From contig CAKTJX010000040.1 in the NCBI GenBank assembly GCA_934569045.1, forward strand, positions 1 to 16,565: DNA of 16,565 nt, in the 5' to 3' direction. This document shows positions 1-6,878 of the stretch, one piece after another (position 1 is the first letter of the stretch; each line of letters starts with the position of its first letter). The notes under the pieces are model-generated. The model saw only the letters and a list, made by a program, of their open reading frames with translations, made no database searches and was not told the DNA's origin. Source of the stretch: an uncultured Oscillospiraceae bacterium. Its GTDB lineage: Bacteria; Bacillota; Clostridia; Oscillospirales; Oscillospiraceae. A program made the position numbers and the translations under genes.

Positions 1-146
1 TGAACATCGTCATCAAGCTCCAGTACGTCAACGGCCGCCCGGTGGCCAAGCTCTCCGATGCCCCCGGCAAGGAAATGTGCCAGGACGATGCGTACCTGGC
101 GTATCTGAAGCGGTCGGTGGATTTCCGGCTGAATCGGGAGAAGTAA
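1..146 (+). CDS. 3' end of probable nicotinate phosphoribosyltransferase (partial)
   Basis: The window opens inside a plus-strand reading frame. The first complete codon is at 3-5 and the stop is TAA at 144-146. The visible 47 residues include a [19 protein letters not shown] stretch followed by a [11 protein letters not shown] tail. From memory this resembles the C-terminus of clostridial nicotinate phosphoribosyltransferases, which make nicotinate mononucleotide from nicotinate and PRPP in NAD salvage. Nothing catalytic is visible, so the assignment rests only on that tail and is moderate. The gene start lies outside the window. No T-rich terminator follows directly; the palindromic element at 151-313 begins four bases after the stop and may act as the transcript end. 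Confidence 0.5.
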   Translation, partial: NIVIKLQYVNGRPVAKLSDAPGKEMCQDDAYLAYLKRSVDFRLNREK

Positions 147-150
147 TACG

Positions 151-313
151 AATTGGGGTTTATCTACGAGTTGACAGTTGACAATTGACAGTTGACAGTT
201 AAGGTATTTCCTTCGGAAATAAATTTAATAATTTCAAAATTGTCCCGGAGGGACACCATAACTGTCAACTGTACACTGTCAACTGTCAACTCATTCACCT
301 GCAAACCCCAATT
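151..313. repeat. Palindromic MITE-like intergenic element with TTGACAG heptads
   Basis: An imperfect palindrome fills most of this gap. The outermost 11-bp arms (AATTGGGGTTT at 151-161 and its complement at 303-313) are perfect. Inside them lie 33-bp arms at 168-200 and 260-292 with 3 mismatches. Each arm is four tandem heptads of TTGACAG or a close variant. The centre folds into two further small hairpins: TATTTCC-TTC-GGAAATA (206-222) and TGTCCC-GGA-GGGACA (241-255). The whole could form a branched cruciform. No encoded protein and no clear target-site duplication is seen. The region is AT-rich relative to its neighbours. It resembles a non-autonomous miniature repeat; mobility is inferred. 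Confidence 0.75.
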
Positions 314-337
314 TATCAAACAGAAAAGGAGTTCCCT

Positions 338-1135
338 ATGAAAGCAACCTTTCTCGGCACAGGCTGTGCCATGGTTTTGAAACGTTACAATACCTGCTTC
401 CTCCTGGAGCAGGATTCTAACCGCCTGCTGGTGGATGCCGGGGGCGGGAATGAGGTGCTGGTGCGGCTGGACAAGCTGGGGGTGCCCATTACCTCCATTG
501 GCGGTATGTTCGTCACCCACAGCCATTCGGATCATATCCTGGGCACCCCCTGGGTGATCCGGGCGGTGGGCACCGCCATGGCGGAGCAGGGCTATACCGG
601 CACCTTCACCGTGGCCGCCTGCAAGGAAACCCTGGAGCATGTGCGGACCATCTGTGAAATGATCCTGGGCAAGAAGATGACCAAGTATTTTGACAAGCAG
701 ATTCTCTTCCGGGAGGTTTCCAATGGGGAAAAGCTGGAGCTGGCGGGCTTCCACATTCAGGCCTTTGACATCGGCTCCAAGAAGATGAAGCAGTTCGGCT
801 TCCAGCTGTCCCTGCCGGACGGGGCGCAGCTGTGCTTTGCCGGAGACGAGCCGGTGAAGCCCTCCACGGAACGCTATGCCCAGGGGGCTAAGTGGCTCTT
901 CAGCGAGGCCTACTGCCTGTATGAGGATCGGGAGCTCTACAAGCCCTATGAGCGCAGCCACGTCACCAGCCTGGACGCGGCCCAGCTGGCCCAGCGGATG
1001 GGGGTACAAAATCTCGTAATCTACCACACGGAGGACTACGGCCCGGACCGGAAGCAGCGCATGACCCAGGAGGCCAAGACCGCCTATGATGGCGATGTCT
1101 ATGTCCCGGAGGACATGGAGACCATTGAGCTGTAA
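338..1135 (+). CDS. Metallo-beta-lactamase-fold hydrolase, RNase Z-like
   Basis: A 265-residue cytoplasmic protein of the metallo-beta-lactamase fold. The N-terminus MKATFLGTGCA is the usual first strand of the RNase Z/ElaC-like branch. The metal-binding signature THSHSDH has H61, H63, D65 and H66. Later metal ligands are likely the Asp of CFAGDEP and the His of ERSHVTS or YHTEDY. Length fits a single-domain hydrolase of this group; true tRNase Z is usually about 300 residues with an exosite arm that I do not see. The substrate is therefore undetermined. The start ATG has AAGGAG six bases upstream. The VOC-domain gene follows after 10 bases, suggesting co-transcription. No recognisable promoter was found; the upstream gap is filled by the palindromic element. 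Confidence 0.85.
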   Translation: MKATFLGTGCAMVLKRYNTCFLLEQDSNRLLVDAGGGNEVLVRLDKLGVPITSIGGMFVTHSHSDHILGTPWVIRAVGTAMAEQGYTGTFTVAACKETLEHVRTICEMILGKKMTKYFDKQILFREVSNGEKLELAGFHIQAFDIGSKKMKQFGFQLSLPDGAQLCFAGDEPVKPSTERYAQGAKWLFSEAYCLYEDRELYKPYERSHVTSLDAAQLAQRMGVQNLVIYHTEDYGPDRKQRMTQEAKTAYDGDVYVPEDMETIEL

Positions 1136-1145
1136 GGAGAAAGAT

Positions 1146-1493
1146 ATGAACTGTACGGAAACTTTTTGCCCCATTGACCATGTGGCCATTGACGTGGCGG
1201 ATATGGACACCGCCCTGGCCTTTTTTCAGGATGTATTCGGCATGACCATCACCCGGACCCAGGGCCCGGAGGCGGCCCCCACCAGCCTGTGGCTCTCCGG
1301 CGGCGTTCAGCTGTGCCGGGTGGAAAGCCAAGCGGCGGACTGTGGACGCGTCGGCCACTTGGCCTTCCAGTGCCTGGACGTGGACGCGGTCCTGCGCCGT
1401 GCCGCCCCCTATGGCGCGGAGAGCGTCCCCGGCAAGGGACACCATTGGTTCCGGGCGCTGGGGATTGCCTTTGAGATGAAGGCTCGGGGGTAA
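1146..1493 (+). CDS. VOC-family (glyoxalase/bleomycin-resistance fold) protein
   Basis: A 115-residue protein with the paired beta-alpha-beta-beta-beta layout of vicinal oxygen chelate proteins. It opens with CPIDHVAIDVADMDTALAFF, where H12 is the expected first metal ligand. It continues with LWLSGGVQLCRVE, then GRVGHLAFQCLDVDAV as the start of the second half, and closes with GIAFEMKARG carrying the usual terminal Glu. It is at the short end for the family. The reading frame is open from further upstream, but I take ATG at 1146 because AGGAGA lies five bases before it and overlaps the stop of the preceding hydrolase gene. It is probably translated from the same mRNA as that gene. The substrate cannot be read from the sequence; lactoylglutathione-lyase-like or methylmalonyl-CoA-epimerase-like roles are both possible. 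Confidence 0.8.
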   Translation: MNCTETFCPIDHVAIDVADMDTALAFFQDVFGMTITRTQGPEAAPTSLWLSGGVQLCRVESQAADCGRVGHLAFQCLDVDAVLRRAAPYGAESVPGKGHHWFRALGIAFEMKARG

Positions 1494-1535
1494 GGGGCCG
1501 CTGAGGGAGTTTCGGACCGGCTCCAATTTACCGCC

Positions 1536-2222
1536 CTATTTACTCACGTTTGCTTCGTCCACAAACTTCCGATAGCTCTTCCCCGGCTCCAGACGGATGC
1601 CCTTTTCGGCGGCCAGGTCGGAAACAGTGGTGAAGCGGAAGCCCCGGGCGGTGAGGGTATCGATAATAGAGAGGGCCGCCTGGACGGAGCTGGTGGACAT
1701 GTCGTGCAGCAGGATGATATCCCCGTCCCCAACGTTTTTCAGAACCCGTGCCTTGACCACTGCCGCATCGTGAATTGCCCAGTCCTGTGGGTCTACGGAC
1801 CATTGCAGGATGGGCATTTTCTTTGCCTGGGCCACCTGGCGGACCGCATCGCCGCAGCAGCCCCCGGGGGGCCGGAGCAGCCGGACCCGCACCATCTCCG
1901 GCATCAGGGAGAGGGTGGCCTGAATCTCCTCGGCAATGTCCCGGCGGCTCATGGCGGCCATGGAGTCGTGGGAGAAGCCGTGACAGCCGATCTCGTGGCC
2001 CTCCTCCGCAATCCGTGCCGTCAGAGCCGGATACTGCTTGATCCGGTAACCGCAGAGAAAGAAGGAGGCCTTTACATTTCGTTCCTTTAGCCCGTCCAGC
2101 AGGGCGGTGGTAAACCGGCCGGAGGGACCGTCGTCAAAGGTCAGGGCCACGGCGGGGGACTCCGCCCGGACGGGCAGGGTGAGAAACAGGCCCAGAGCCA
2201 GGGCGGACAGCAGTTTTCGCAA
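1536..2222 (-). CDS. Secreted polysaccharide deacetylase (CE4/NodB domain)
   Basis: A 228-residue minus-strand protein with an N-terminal signal peptide (about residues 1-20, MRKLLSALALGLFLTLPVRA) followed by a NodB homology domain. The motifs appear in order: TFDDGP (28-33, catalytic Asp and metal Asp), HGFSHD (81-86, metal His81 and His85), RPPGG (117-121), DPQDW (144-148) and LLHD (171-174, catalytic His173). This family removes acetyl groups from N-acetylglucosamine or N-acetylmuramate in peptidoglycan or other glycans outside the membrane. In spore formers such proteins often act on cortex or wall (PdaA/PdaB types), but the substrate is not determinable here. The start is TTG at 2222, with AAAAGGAGGG upstream on the minus strand. 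It converges with the VOC gene and diverges from rlmA. Confidence 0.9.
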   Translation of the reverse strand: MRKLLSALALGLFLTLPVRAESPAVALTFDDGPSGRFTTALLDGLKERNVKASFFLCGYRIKQYPALTARIAEEGHEIGCHGFSHDSMAAMSRRDIAEEIQATLSLMPEMVRVRLLRPPGGCCGDAVRQVAQAKKMPILQWSVDPQDWAIHDAAVVKARVLKNVGDGDIILLHDMSTSSVQAALSIIDTLTARGFRFTTVSDLAAEKGIRLEPGKSYRKFVDEANVSK

Positions 2223-2252
2223 GGAAAGCCCTCCTTTTGGGAAAGATTGGGT

Positions 2253-2281
2253 TTGACGGGAAGGAAAAATTGGGGTATGAT
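2253..2281 (+). promoter_or_regulatory. Sigma-A-type promoter for rlmA-prfA-tsaEB-upp
   Basis: TTGACG at 2253-2258 and TATGAT at 2276-2281 are separated by exactly 17 bases, each one base off consensus. The predicted start is near 2288. The first gene begins at 2311 with GGAGG ahead of it (2299-2303). Confidence 0.8.
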
Positions 2282-2310
2282 AAAAAAAGACAATCTATGG
2301 AGGCGCAAAG

Positions 2311-3111
2311 ATGGAGCTGGTGTGTCCCGTCTGCGGGGAAAAGCTGGAAAAACGGGAAAAGAGCTATGTGTGTCCCAGGGGGCACGGCTTTGATATTGCC
2401 CGGCAGGGCTATGTAAATCTTCTGACGGTGCAGCGAAAGCACTCCCTGGACCCCGGGGACACCCGGGAGCAGGTGCTCTCCCGGCGGGCCTTCCTGGATA
2501 CGGGGCTTTACGCCCCCATTGCCGAGGCGTTGATTCGGGCGGCGGAACGAAACGGGGCCGCCGGGGCGCTGCTGGACGTGGGCTGCGGGGAAGGGTACTA
2601 CTGCGCGAAGCTCTCCCACGCCCTGGGCCTGCCCCTGACGGGGCTGGATATCTCCAAGGAGGCGGTGCGCTGTGCCGCCGCCCGGTATAAGGATGCCCAG
2701 TGGCTCTGCGCCACGGCGGCCCACATCCCGGTGGCGGATGGGGCGGCAGGGGTGCTGACCAGCCTTTTTGCGGTGACGCTGCCGGAGGAATTCCACCGCT
2801 GCCTGGGGCAGGACGGCCTCTTTTTGCAGGTGGTGGCGGCAGAGGATCATCTGCTGGGCCTGAAAAGCATTATCTACGATCAGCTGACCCACAAGGAGAA
2901 GCACCCGGTGCAGGAGCTGCCGGGCTTCCGCCTGGTGTCCTCGGAGCCCATTTCCTTCCCCTTCACCGTGGAGGGGGCGCAGATCGGCCAGCTGTTTTCC
3001 ATGACACCCCATGTGTTCCGCGTAGGCAAGGCCGGCGCGGAGCGCCTGGCGCGGACCACCCATTTAGAGGACCGGGCCAGCTGCGTGCTGAACGTCTATC
3101 AAAAGCTATAG
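2311..3111 (+). CDS. rlmA: 23S rRNA (guanine-N1)-methyltransferase, RlmA family
   Basis: A 266-residue protein with the RlmA N-terminal zinc site: C5-x2-C8, then C21 and H25, the spacing known for the E. coli enzyme. It is followed by GFDIARQGYVNLL and the family-typical DPGDTREQVLSRRAFLDTG segment. The SAM-binding Rossmann part begins with LLDVGCGEGYY near residue 90. The enzyme methylates N1 of a guanine in hairpin 35 of 23S rRNA. Gram-positive members usually act at G748 (RlmAII, linked to tylosin resistance in Streptomyces TlrB), enterobacterial ones at G745. Which position applies here cannot be told from sequence reading. It starts an apparent operon with prfA, 59 bases downstream, and its promoter is visible upstream. 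It is not PrmC: no NPPY motif is present and the zinc finger is diagnostic. Confidence 0.88.
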   Translation: MELVCPVCGEKLEKREKSYVCPRGHGFDIARQGYVNLLTVQRKHSLDPGDTREQVLSRRAFLDTGLYAPIAEALIRAAERNGAAGALLDVGCGEGYYCAKLSHALGLPLTGLDISKEAVRCAAARYKDAQWLCATAAHIPVADGAAGVLTSLFAVTLPEEFHRCLGQDGLFLQVVAAEDHLLGLKSIIYDQLTHKEKHPVQELPGFRLVSSEPISFPFTVEGAQIGQLFSMTPHVFRVGKAGAERLARTTHLEDRASCVLNVYQKL

Positions 3112-3170
3112 TCCTACTTTGCCCGAATTCCGCGGCCCTATGCCGGGAAAAAATTTGAAGGAGTGAAACC

Positions 3171-4229
3171 ATGCTGGAAAAACTGGAAGCGGTATCCAGC
3201 CGATATGAGGAGCTCTGCGCCAAATCGGAGCAGCCGGATTTTTACAACGATCCCAAGCTGGCGGCAAAGCTTCTGCGGGAAAAAACGGATTTAGAGCCCA
3301 TCGTGGCGGCCTTTGCCGCCTATAACCGGGCGGATCAGGAGATGCGTGACGCGGAGGAGCTTATGTCCGACCCGGAGATGAAGGAGCTGTGCCAGCAGAC
3401 CTTTGCGGACGCCAAGCAGGAGAAGGAGCGGCTCTACCGGGAAATGCAGATTCTGCTGCTGCCCAAGGACCCCAACGATGAGAAGAGCGTCATTGTGGAG
3501 ATCCGGGGCGGCGTGGGCGGCGAGGAGAGCGCCCTGTTTGCCCACAGCCTGTTCCGGATGTACTCCATGTATGCTGCCCGGAAGGGCTGGACCGTGGAGC
3601 TCATGAACTACAATGAGACGGAGCTGGGCGGCGTGAAGGAGGCGGACTTCGTGATCAACGGCCGGGGGGCCTACTCCCGGATGAAGTATGAGTCCGGAGT
3701 CCACCGGGTTCAGCGGGTGCCGGAAACGGAGTCCGGCGGTCGGGTCCACACCTCCACAGCCACGGTGGCGGTGCTGCCGGAGATGGAAGAGGTGGACGTG
3801 CAGCTGAACCCCGCCGATATCGAGATGCAGGTCTACCGGGCCTCCGGCGCGGGGGGCCAGCACGTCAACAAGACCAGCTCCGCCGTGCGGCTGATCCACA
3901 AGCCCTCCGGCATTGTGGTGTCCTGCCAGGAGGAGCGGAGCCAGGTGCAGAACCGGGAGAAATGCATGCGGATGCTGGCCTCCAAGCTCTACGAGCAGGA
4001 GCAGGAGCGCCTCAGCAGCCAGGTCACGGGCCTGCGCCGCAGCCAGGTGGGCACCGGTATGCGCAACGAGCGCATCCGCACCTACAATTTCCCCCAGGGC
4101 CGGGTAACAGAGCACCGGGTGGGGCTGACCCTGTACAAAATCGACGCCATCATGGACGGCGACCTGGACGAGATCATCGATGCCCTGGCAACGGCGGATC
4201 AGGCGGAGAAGCTGAGGCAAGCCAATTGA
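3171..4229 (+). CDS. prfA: Peptide chain release factor 1
   Basis: A 352-residue class I release factor of normal length. It reads UAA and UAG in the ribosomal A site and triggers peptide release. The stop-codon recognition tripeptide appears as P184-E185-T186 within RVPETESGGRVHTSTATV, the form common in Firmicutes RF1, rather than the SPF motif of RF2. The catalytic GGQ is at 228-230 in SGAGGQHVNKTSSAVR. The C-terminus carries the conserved ERIRTYNFPQGRVTEHR segment. The start ATG has AAGGAG at good spacing. Usually prmC, which methylates the GGQ glutamine, sits beside prfA in Firmicutes; here the neighbours are rlmA upstream and tsaE downstream, so prmC must be elsewhere. Confidence 0.97.
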   Translation: MLEKLEAVSSRYEELCAKSEQPDFYNDPKLAAKLLREKTDLEPIVAAFAAYNRADQEMRDAEELMSDPEMKELCQQTFADAKQEKERLYREMQILLLPKDPNDEKSVIVEIRGGVGGEESALFAHSLFRMYSMYAARKGWTVELMNYNETELGGVKEADFVINGRGAYSRMKYESGVHRVQRVPETESGGRVHTSTATVAVLPEMEEVDVQLNPADIEMQVYRASGAGGQHVNKTSSAVRLIHKPSGIVVSCQEERSQVQNREKCMRMLASKLYEQEQERLSSQVTGLRRSQVGTGMRNERIRTYNFPQGRVTEHRVGLTLYKIDAIMDGDLDEIIDALATADQAEKLRQAN

Positions 4230-4261
4230 ATTCACGCAGCATCTAAAAAGAGGTAACAAGC

Positions 4262-4699
4262 ATGGAACTTTTATCCAACTCCCCGGAGGAAACGGAAAAA
4301 ATCGGGGAAGCGCTGGCGGGGAAGCTGAAGCCTGGGACGGTTCTGGCCTACCGGGGAGACCTGGGGGCGGGGAAGACGGCTTTTACCCGGGGCCTTGCCC
4401 GGGGTCTGGGCTATCGGGAGAGCGTCACCAGCCCCACCTATACCATCGTCAACGAATATCTGGGCGGGCGGCTGCCCCTGTTTCACTTTGATATGTACCG
4501 GCTGACCTCCGCCGATGACCTCTGGGATATCGGCTGGGAGGACTATCTGGACCGGGGCGGCATCTGCGCCGTGGAGTGGAGCGAGAATGTGCCGGAGGCC
4601 ATGGCGGGAGCGGTCACTGTATCCATCGAAAAGCTGGGGGATACCGCCCGGAAAATCACCATTACAGGAGGGGACGGCTATGAAGATCTTGGCCTTTGA
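4262..4699 (+). CDS. tsaE: tRNA threonylcarbamoyladenosine biosynthesis ATPase TsaE
   Basis: A 145-residue P-loop ATPase. Walker A is GDLGAGKT at 32-39. The family motifs VTSPTYTIVNEY, FHFDMYRL and VEWSENVP follow in order. TsaE works with TsaB and TsaD to form N6-threonylcarbamoyladenosine at position 37 of ANN-decoding tRNAs; its ATP hydrolysis resets the TsaB-TsaD complex. An AAGAGG lies just upstream of the ATG. Its last 20 bases overlap the start of tsaB, indicating translational coupling. It lies 32 bases after prfA in the same operon, so three translation-fidelity functions are co-transcribed. Confidence 0.95.
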   Translation: MELLSNSPEETEKIGEALAGKLKPGTVLAYRGDLGAGKTAFTRGLARGLGYRESVTSPTYTIVNEYLGGRLPLFHFDMYRLTSADDLWDIGWEDYLDRGGICAVEWSENVPEAMAGAVTVSIEKLGDTARKITITGGDGYEDLGL

Positions 4700-5387
4700 A
4701 ACCTCCGCCAAAGCGGCCTCCGCCGCCCTGACGGAAGACGGGAGGCTCCTTGCGGAGTGCTACCAGAATACGGGCATGACCCACAGCCAGACCCTGATGG
4801 TCATGGCCCAGGACCTTTTAAAACAGTGTGGCCTGGATGTGCGGGACGTGGATGCCGTGGCGGTGGCCAACGGCCCCGGCTCCTTTACGGGGGTTCGCAT
4901 CGGCGTGGCGGCGGCCAAGGGCTTCGCCTGGGGCCGGGAGATTCCCTGCGTGGGGGTCAGCACCCTGGAAGCCATGGCCTTGACCCTGGGGGCCTGGCAG
5001 GGCTATGTGTGCCCGGTGATGGATGCCCGGCGGAGCCAGGTTTACAACGCCCTTTTCCATGTTTCCGGCGGCGTGTACGAAAGAATCCGGGAGGATCGGG
5101 CCATTTCCCTGGCGGAATTGGGCGAAGAGCTGAAAATTTTGGAAGAACCCATTTTTCTTGTTGGAGATGGCAGCAATCTGTGTTATAATATATTGTTGGG
5201 AGCCGTCCCGGCACTGGTGCTGCCCCCGGAGCACCGGATGCACCAGCGGGCCAGCGGCGTCGCCCTGGCCGCGGAGCGGCTGCTTCGCGCCGGCGGGGAA
5301 TTCTCCGGGGCGGACTTGGTCCCCAATTACCTGCGCCTGAGTCAGGCGGAGCGGGAACGACTGGAAAAGCAAAATTTACAGAAATAA
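4680..5387 (+). CDS. tsaB: tRNA threonylcarbamoyladenosine biosynthesis protein TsaB
   Basis: A 235-residue member of the ASKHA fold, pairing with TsaD for t6A37 synthesis. The N-terminus MKILAFETSAKAASAAL and the motif VANGPGSFTGVRIGVAAAKGFAW are diagnostic for TsaB. The frame is open further upstream inside tsaE, but I choose ATG at 4680 because it gives the canonical N-terminus and has AGGAGGGG seven bases before it. In many Firmicutes rimI and tsaD follow tsaB; here the next gene is upp, 15 bases downstream, so tsaD is encoded elsewhere. Confidence 0.94.
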   Translation: MKILAFETSAKAASAALTEDGRLLAECYQNTGMTHSQTLMVMAQDLLKQCGLDVRDVDAVAVANGPGSFTGVRIGVAAAKGFAWGREIPCVGVSTLEAMALTLGAWQGYVCPVMDARRSQVYNALFHVSGGVYERIREDRAISLAELGEELKILEEPIFLVGDGSNLCYNILLGAVPALVLPPEHRMHQRASGVALAAERLLRAGGEFSGADLVPNYLRLSQAERERLEKQNLQK

Positions 5388-5402
5388 AGGAGCACAATCG
5401 TT

Positions 5403-6032
5403 ATGGCAGAAGTACATGTATTGGATCACCCCCTCATTCAGCACAAGCTGGCCATCCTGCGCAGCAAGGATACCCCCGTTAAGGAGTTCCGGGAGCTGGT
5501 AGGCGAGATCGCCGGCCTGATGTGCTACGAGGCCACCCGGAAGCTGCCCCTGAAGGAAGTGGAAGTGGAGACCCCTGTGGCCACCGCAAAGTGCCATATG
5601 CTCTCCGGCAAGAAGCTGGCCATCGTTCCCGTGCTGCGGGCAGGCCTGGGCATGGTGGATCAGATGGTTGCCCTGATTCCCTCCGCCAAGATCGGCCACA
5701 TCGGCCTGTACCGGGACCCGCAGACCCACAAGCCCGTGGAATATTACTGCAAGCTGCCGGAGGACATCGCCAACCGGCAGGTGTTCGTGGTGGACCCCAT
5801 GCTGGCTACCGGCGGCAGCGCCGTGGCTGCCATTGATTTCCTGAAGCAGCACGGCTGCAAGAACATCATCATGATGAATATCATCGGCTGCCCCGAGGGC
5901 GTGGCCGCGGTTCAGGCCGCCCACCCCGATGTGGAGATCTATCTCGCCGCCATGGACGAGAAGCTCAACGAGCACGCCTACATCGTCCCCGGCCTGGGCG
6001 ATGCCGGCGACCGGATCTTCGGCACGAAGTAA
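5403..6032 (+). CDS. upp: Uracil phosphoribosyltransferase
   Basis: A 209-residue enzyme converting uracil and PRPP to UMP in pyrimidine salvage, cytoplasmic. The length matches the bacterial family. Signatures are [15 protein letters not shown] at the N-terminus, PVLRAGLGM in the middle, the PRPP-binding loop [12 protein letters not shown], and the C-terminal uracil-binding segment [17 protein letters not shown]. The ATG has AAAGGAG upstream, overlapping the tsaB stop. It is the last gene of the rlmA-prfA-tsaE-tsaB operon and is followed by a strong intrinsic terminator. No separate promoter or PyrR-type attenuator is visible in the 15-base gap. Confidence 0.97.
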   Translation: MAEVHVLDHPLIQHKLAILRSKDTPVKEFRELVGEIAGLMCYEATRKLPLKEVEVETPVATAKCHMLSGKKLAIVPVLRAGLGMVDQMVALIPSAKIGHIGLYRDPQTHKPVEYYCKLPEDIANRQVFVVDPMLATGGSAVAAIDFLKQHGCKNIIMMNIIGCPEGVAAVQAAHPDVEIYLAAMDEKLNEHAYIVPGLGDAGDRIFGTK

Positions 6033-6043
6033 AATAGACAGAG

Positions 6044-6088
6044 AATCCCCCTGGGAATGCCGCGAACGGATTTCCCAGGGGGATTTTG
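6044..6088 (+). terminator. Intrinsic terminator after upp
   Basis: A perfect 14-bp stem (6044-6057 with 6072-6085, AATCCCCCTGGGAA and its complement) encloses a 14-base loop. The right arm runs into ATTTTGCT. It lies 12 bases after the upp stop and closes the operon. Confidence 0.85.
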
Positions 6089-6138
6089 CTTTCCGGAGCG
6101 GCACCCCCAACCCCGCAATTTGCCGTCTTTTTCTCTTT

Positions 6139-6174
6139 TTTCAGCTTTATTTCAGTTCCCCGTTGTACTATAAT
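6139..6174 (+). promoter_or_regulatory. Promoter and candidate autoregulatory repeat for the two-component genes
   Basis: TATAAT at 6169-6174 is a perfect -10. There is no good -35; the best placed hexamer is TTTATT at 6146-6151 (17-base spacer). TTTCAG occurs twice at exactly 11-bp spacing (6139-6144 and 6150-6155), overlapping the -35 position. An 11-bp direct repeat is the geometry bound by dimers of OmpR/PhoB-type regulators, so autoregulation by the downstream gene is plausible but inferred. Confidence 0.55.
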
Positions 6175-6200
6175 AAAAAACAACTGGGAGGGAATTTCCT

Positions 6201-6878
6201 GTGAAGATATTGATTGTGGAAGACGAAAAGCTGCTGGCAGACTCGCTGAAGGCGCTGCTGGAGAAGAAGGGCTTTACGGTGGAGTGCGTTTATGACGGCG
6301 AGGCCGGGGCGGAGTACGCGGAGCTGGGGATTTATGATCTGCTGATTCTGGATGTGATGATGCCCAAGATGAACGGCTACCAGGTGGCCCGTTCCGTCCG
6401 GGCCAAGCGGTGCGGGACGCCCATTCTGATGCTGACGGCCCGGTCTGGGCTGGAGGATCGGATTGAGGGGCTCAACGCCGGGGCGGACTACTACCTTACC
6501 AAGCCCTTTGACAGCCGGGAGCTGCTGGCCTGCATCAATGCCCTGCTGCGCCGCCAGGGCAGCCAGGTGGACGAGCTGACCCTGGGCAACACGGCGCTGG
6601 ATCTGGGCACCTGCACGCTGATGTGCGGCAGCCGGTCTGTGCGCCTGTCTGCCAAGGAGTTTGATGTGATGCGCTATCTTTTGCAGTCCAAGGGGACCAT
6701 CGTCTCCAAGGAGGGCATTCTGGCCCGGGTATGGGGGTATGATTCCAACGCGGTGGAGAACAATGTCGAGGTCTATATCGGCTTTCTGCGCAAGAAGCTC
6801 TCCTCCATCGGCTCGGATGTGGAGATCACCTCCATCCGCCGCCTGGGCTACCAGCTGGAGGTGAAGCAGGGGTGCTGA
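6201..6878 (+). CDS. OmpR/PhoB-family response regulator
   Basis: A 225-residue two-domain regulator. The receiver domain (about 1-120) has the acidic pair in VEDEK, the phospho-acceptor D51 in LILDVMMPKMNG, the LTA switch Thr and the conserved Lys in YLTKPF. The C-terminal winged-helix DNA-binding domain (about 128-222) has LSAKEFDVMRYLL and the recognition-helix segment NNVEVYIGFLRKKL. The start is GTG at 6201 with GGGAGGG upstream. It overlaps the histidine kinase by 7 bases, so the two are co-translated. The target genes and signal are unknown. The gene could regulate the adjacent membrane protein, but nothing in the sequence shows that directly. Confidence 0.93.
   Translation: MKILIVEDEKLLADSLKALLEKKGFTVECVYDGEAGAEYAELGIYDLLILDVMMPKMNGYQVARSVRAKRCGTPILMLTARSGLEDRIEGLNAGADYYLTKPFDSRELLACINALLRRQGSQVDELTLGNTALDLGTCTLMCGSRSVRLSAKEFDVMRYLLQSKGTIVSKEGILARVWGYDSNAVENNVEVYIGFLRKKLSSIGSDVEITSIRRLGYQLEVKQGC

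Noticed and set aside
168..200. Heptad TTGACA boxes as active promoters for the downstream hydrolase gene
   Set aside because: None of the plus-strand TTGACA boxes has a recognisable -10 at 16-18 bases.
164..1210. Long minus-strand open frame (348 codons) across the palindromic element and the hydrolase gene
   Set aside because: It is antisense to a clear metallo-beta-lactamase-fold gene, its residues do not resemble a protein family, and it runs through the repeat. GC-rich codon use keeps antisense frames open throughout this window (also opposite prfA, kinase, cysK and SDR).
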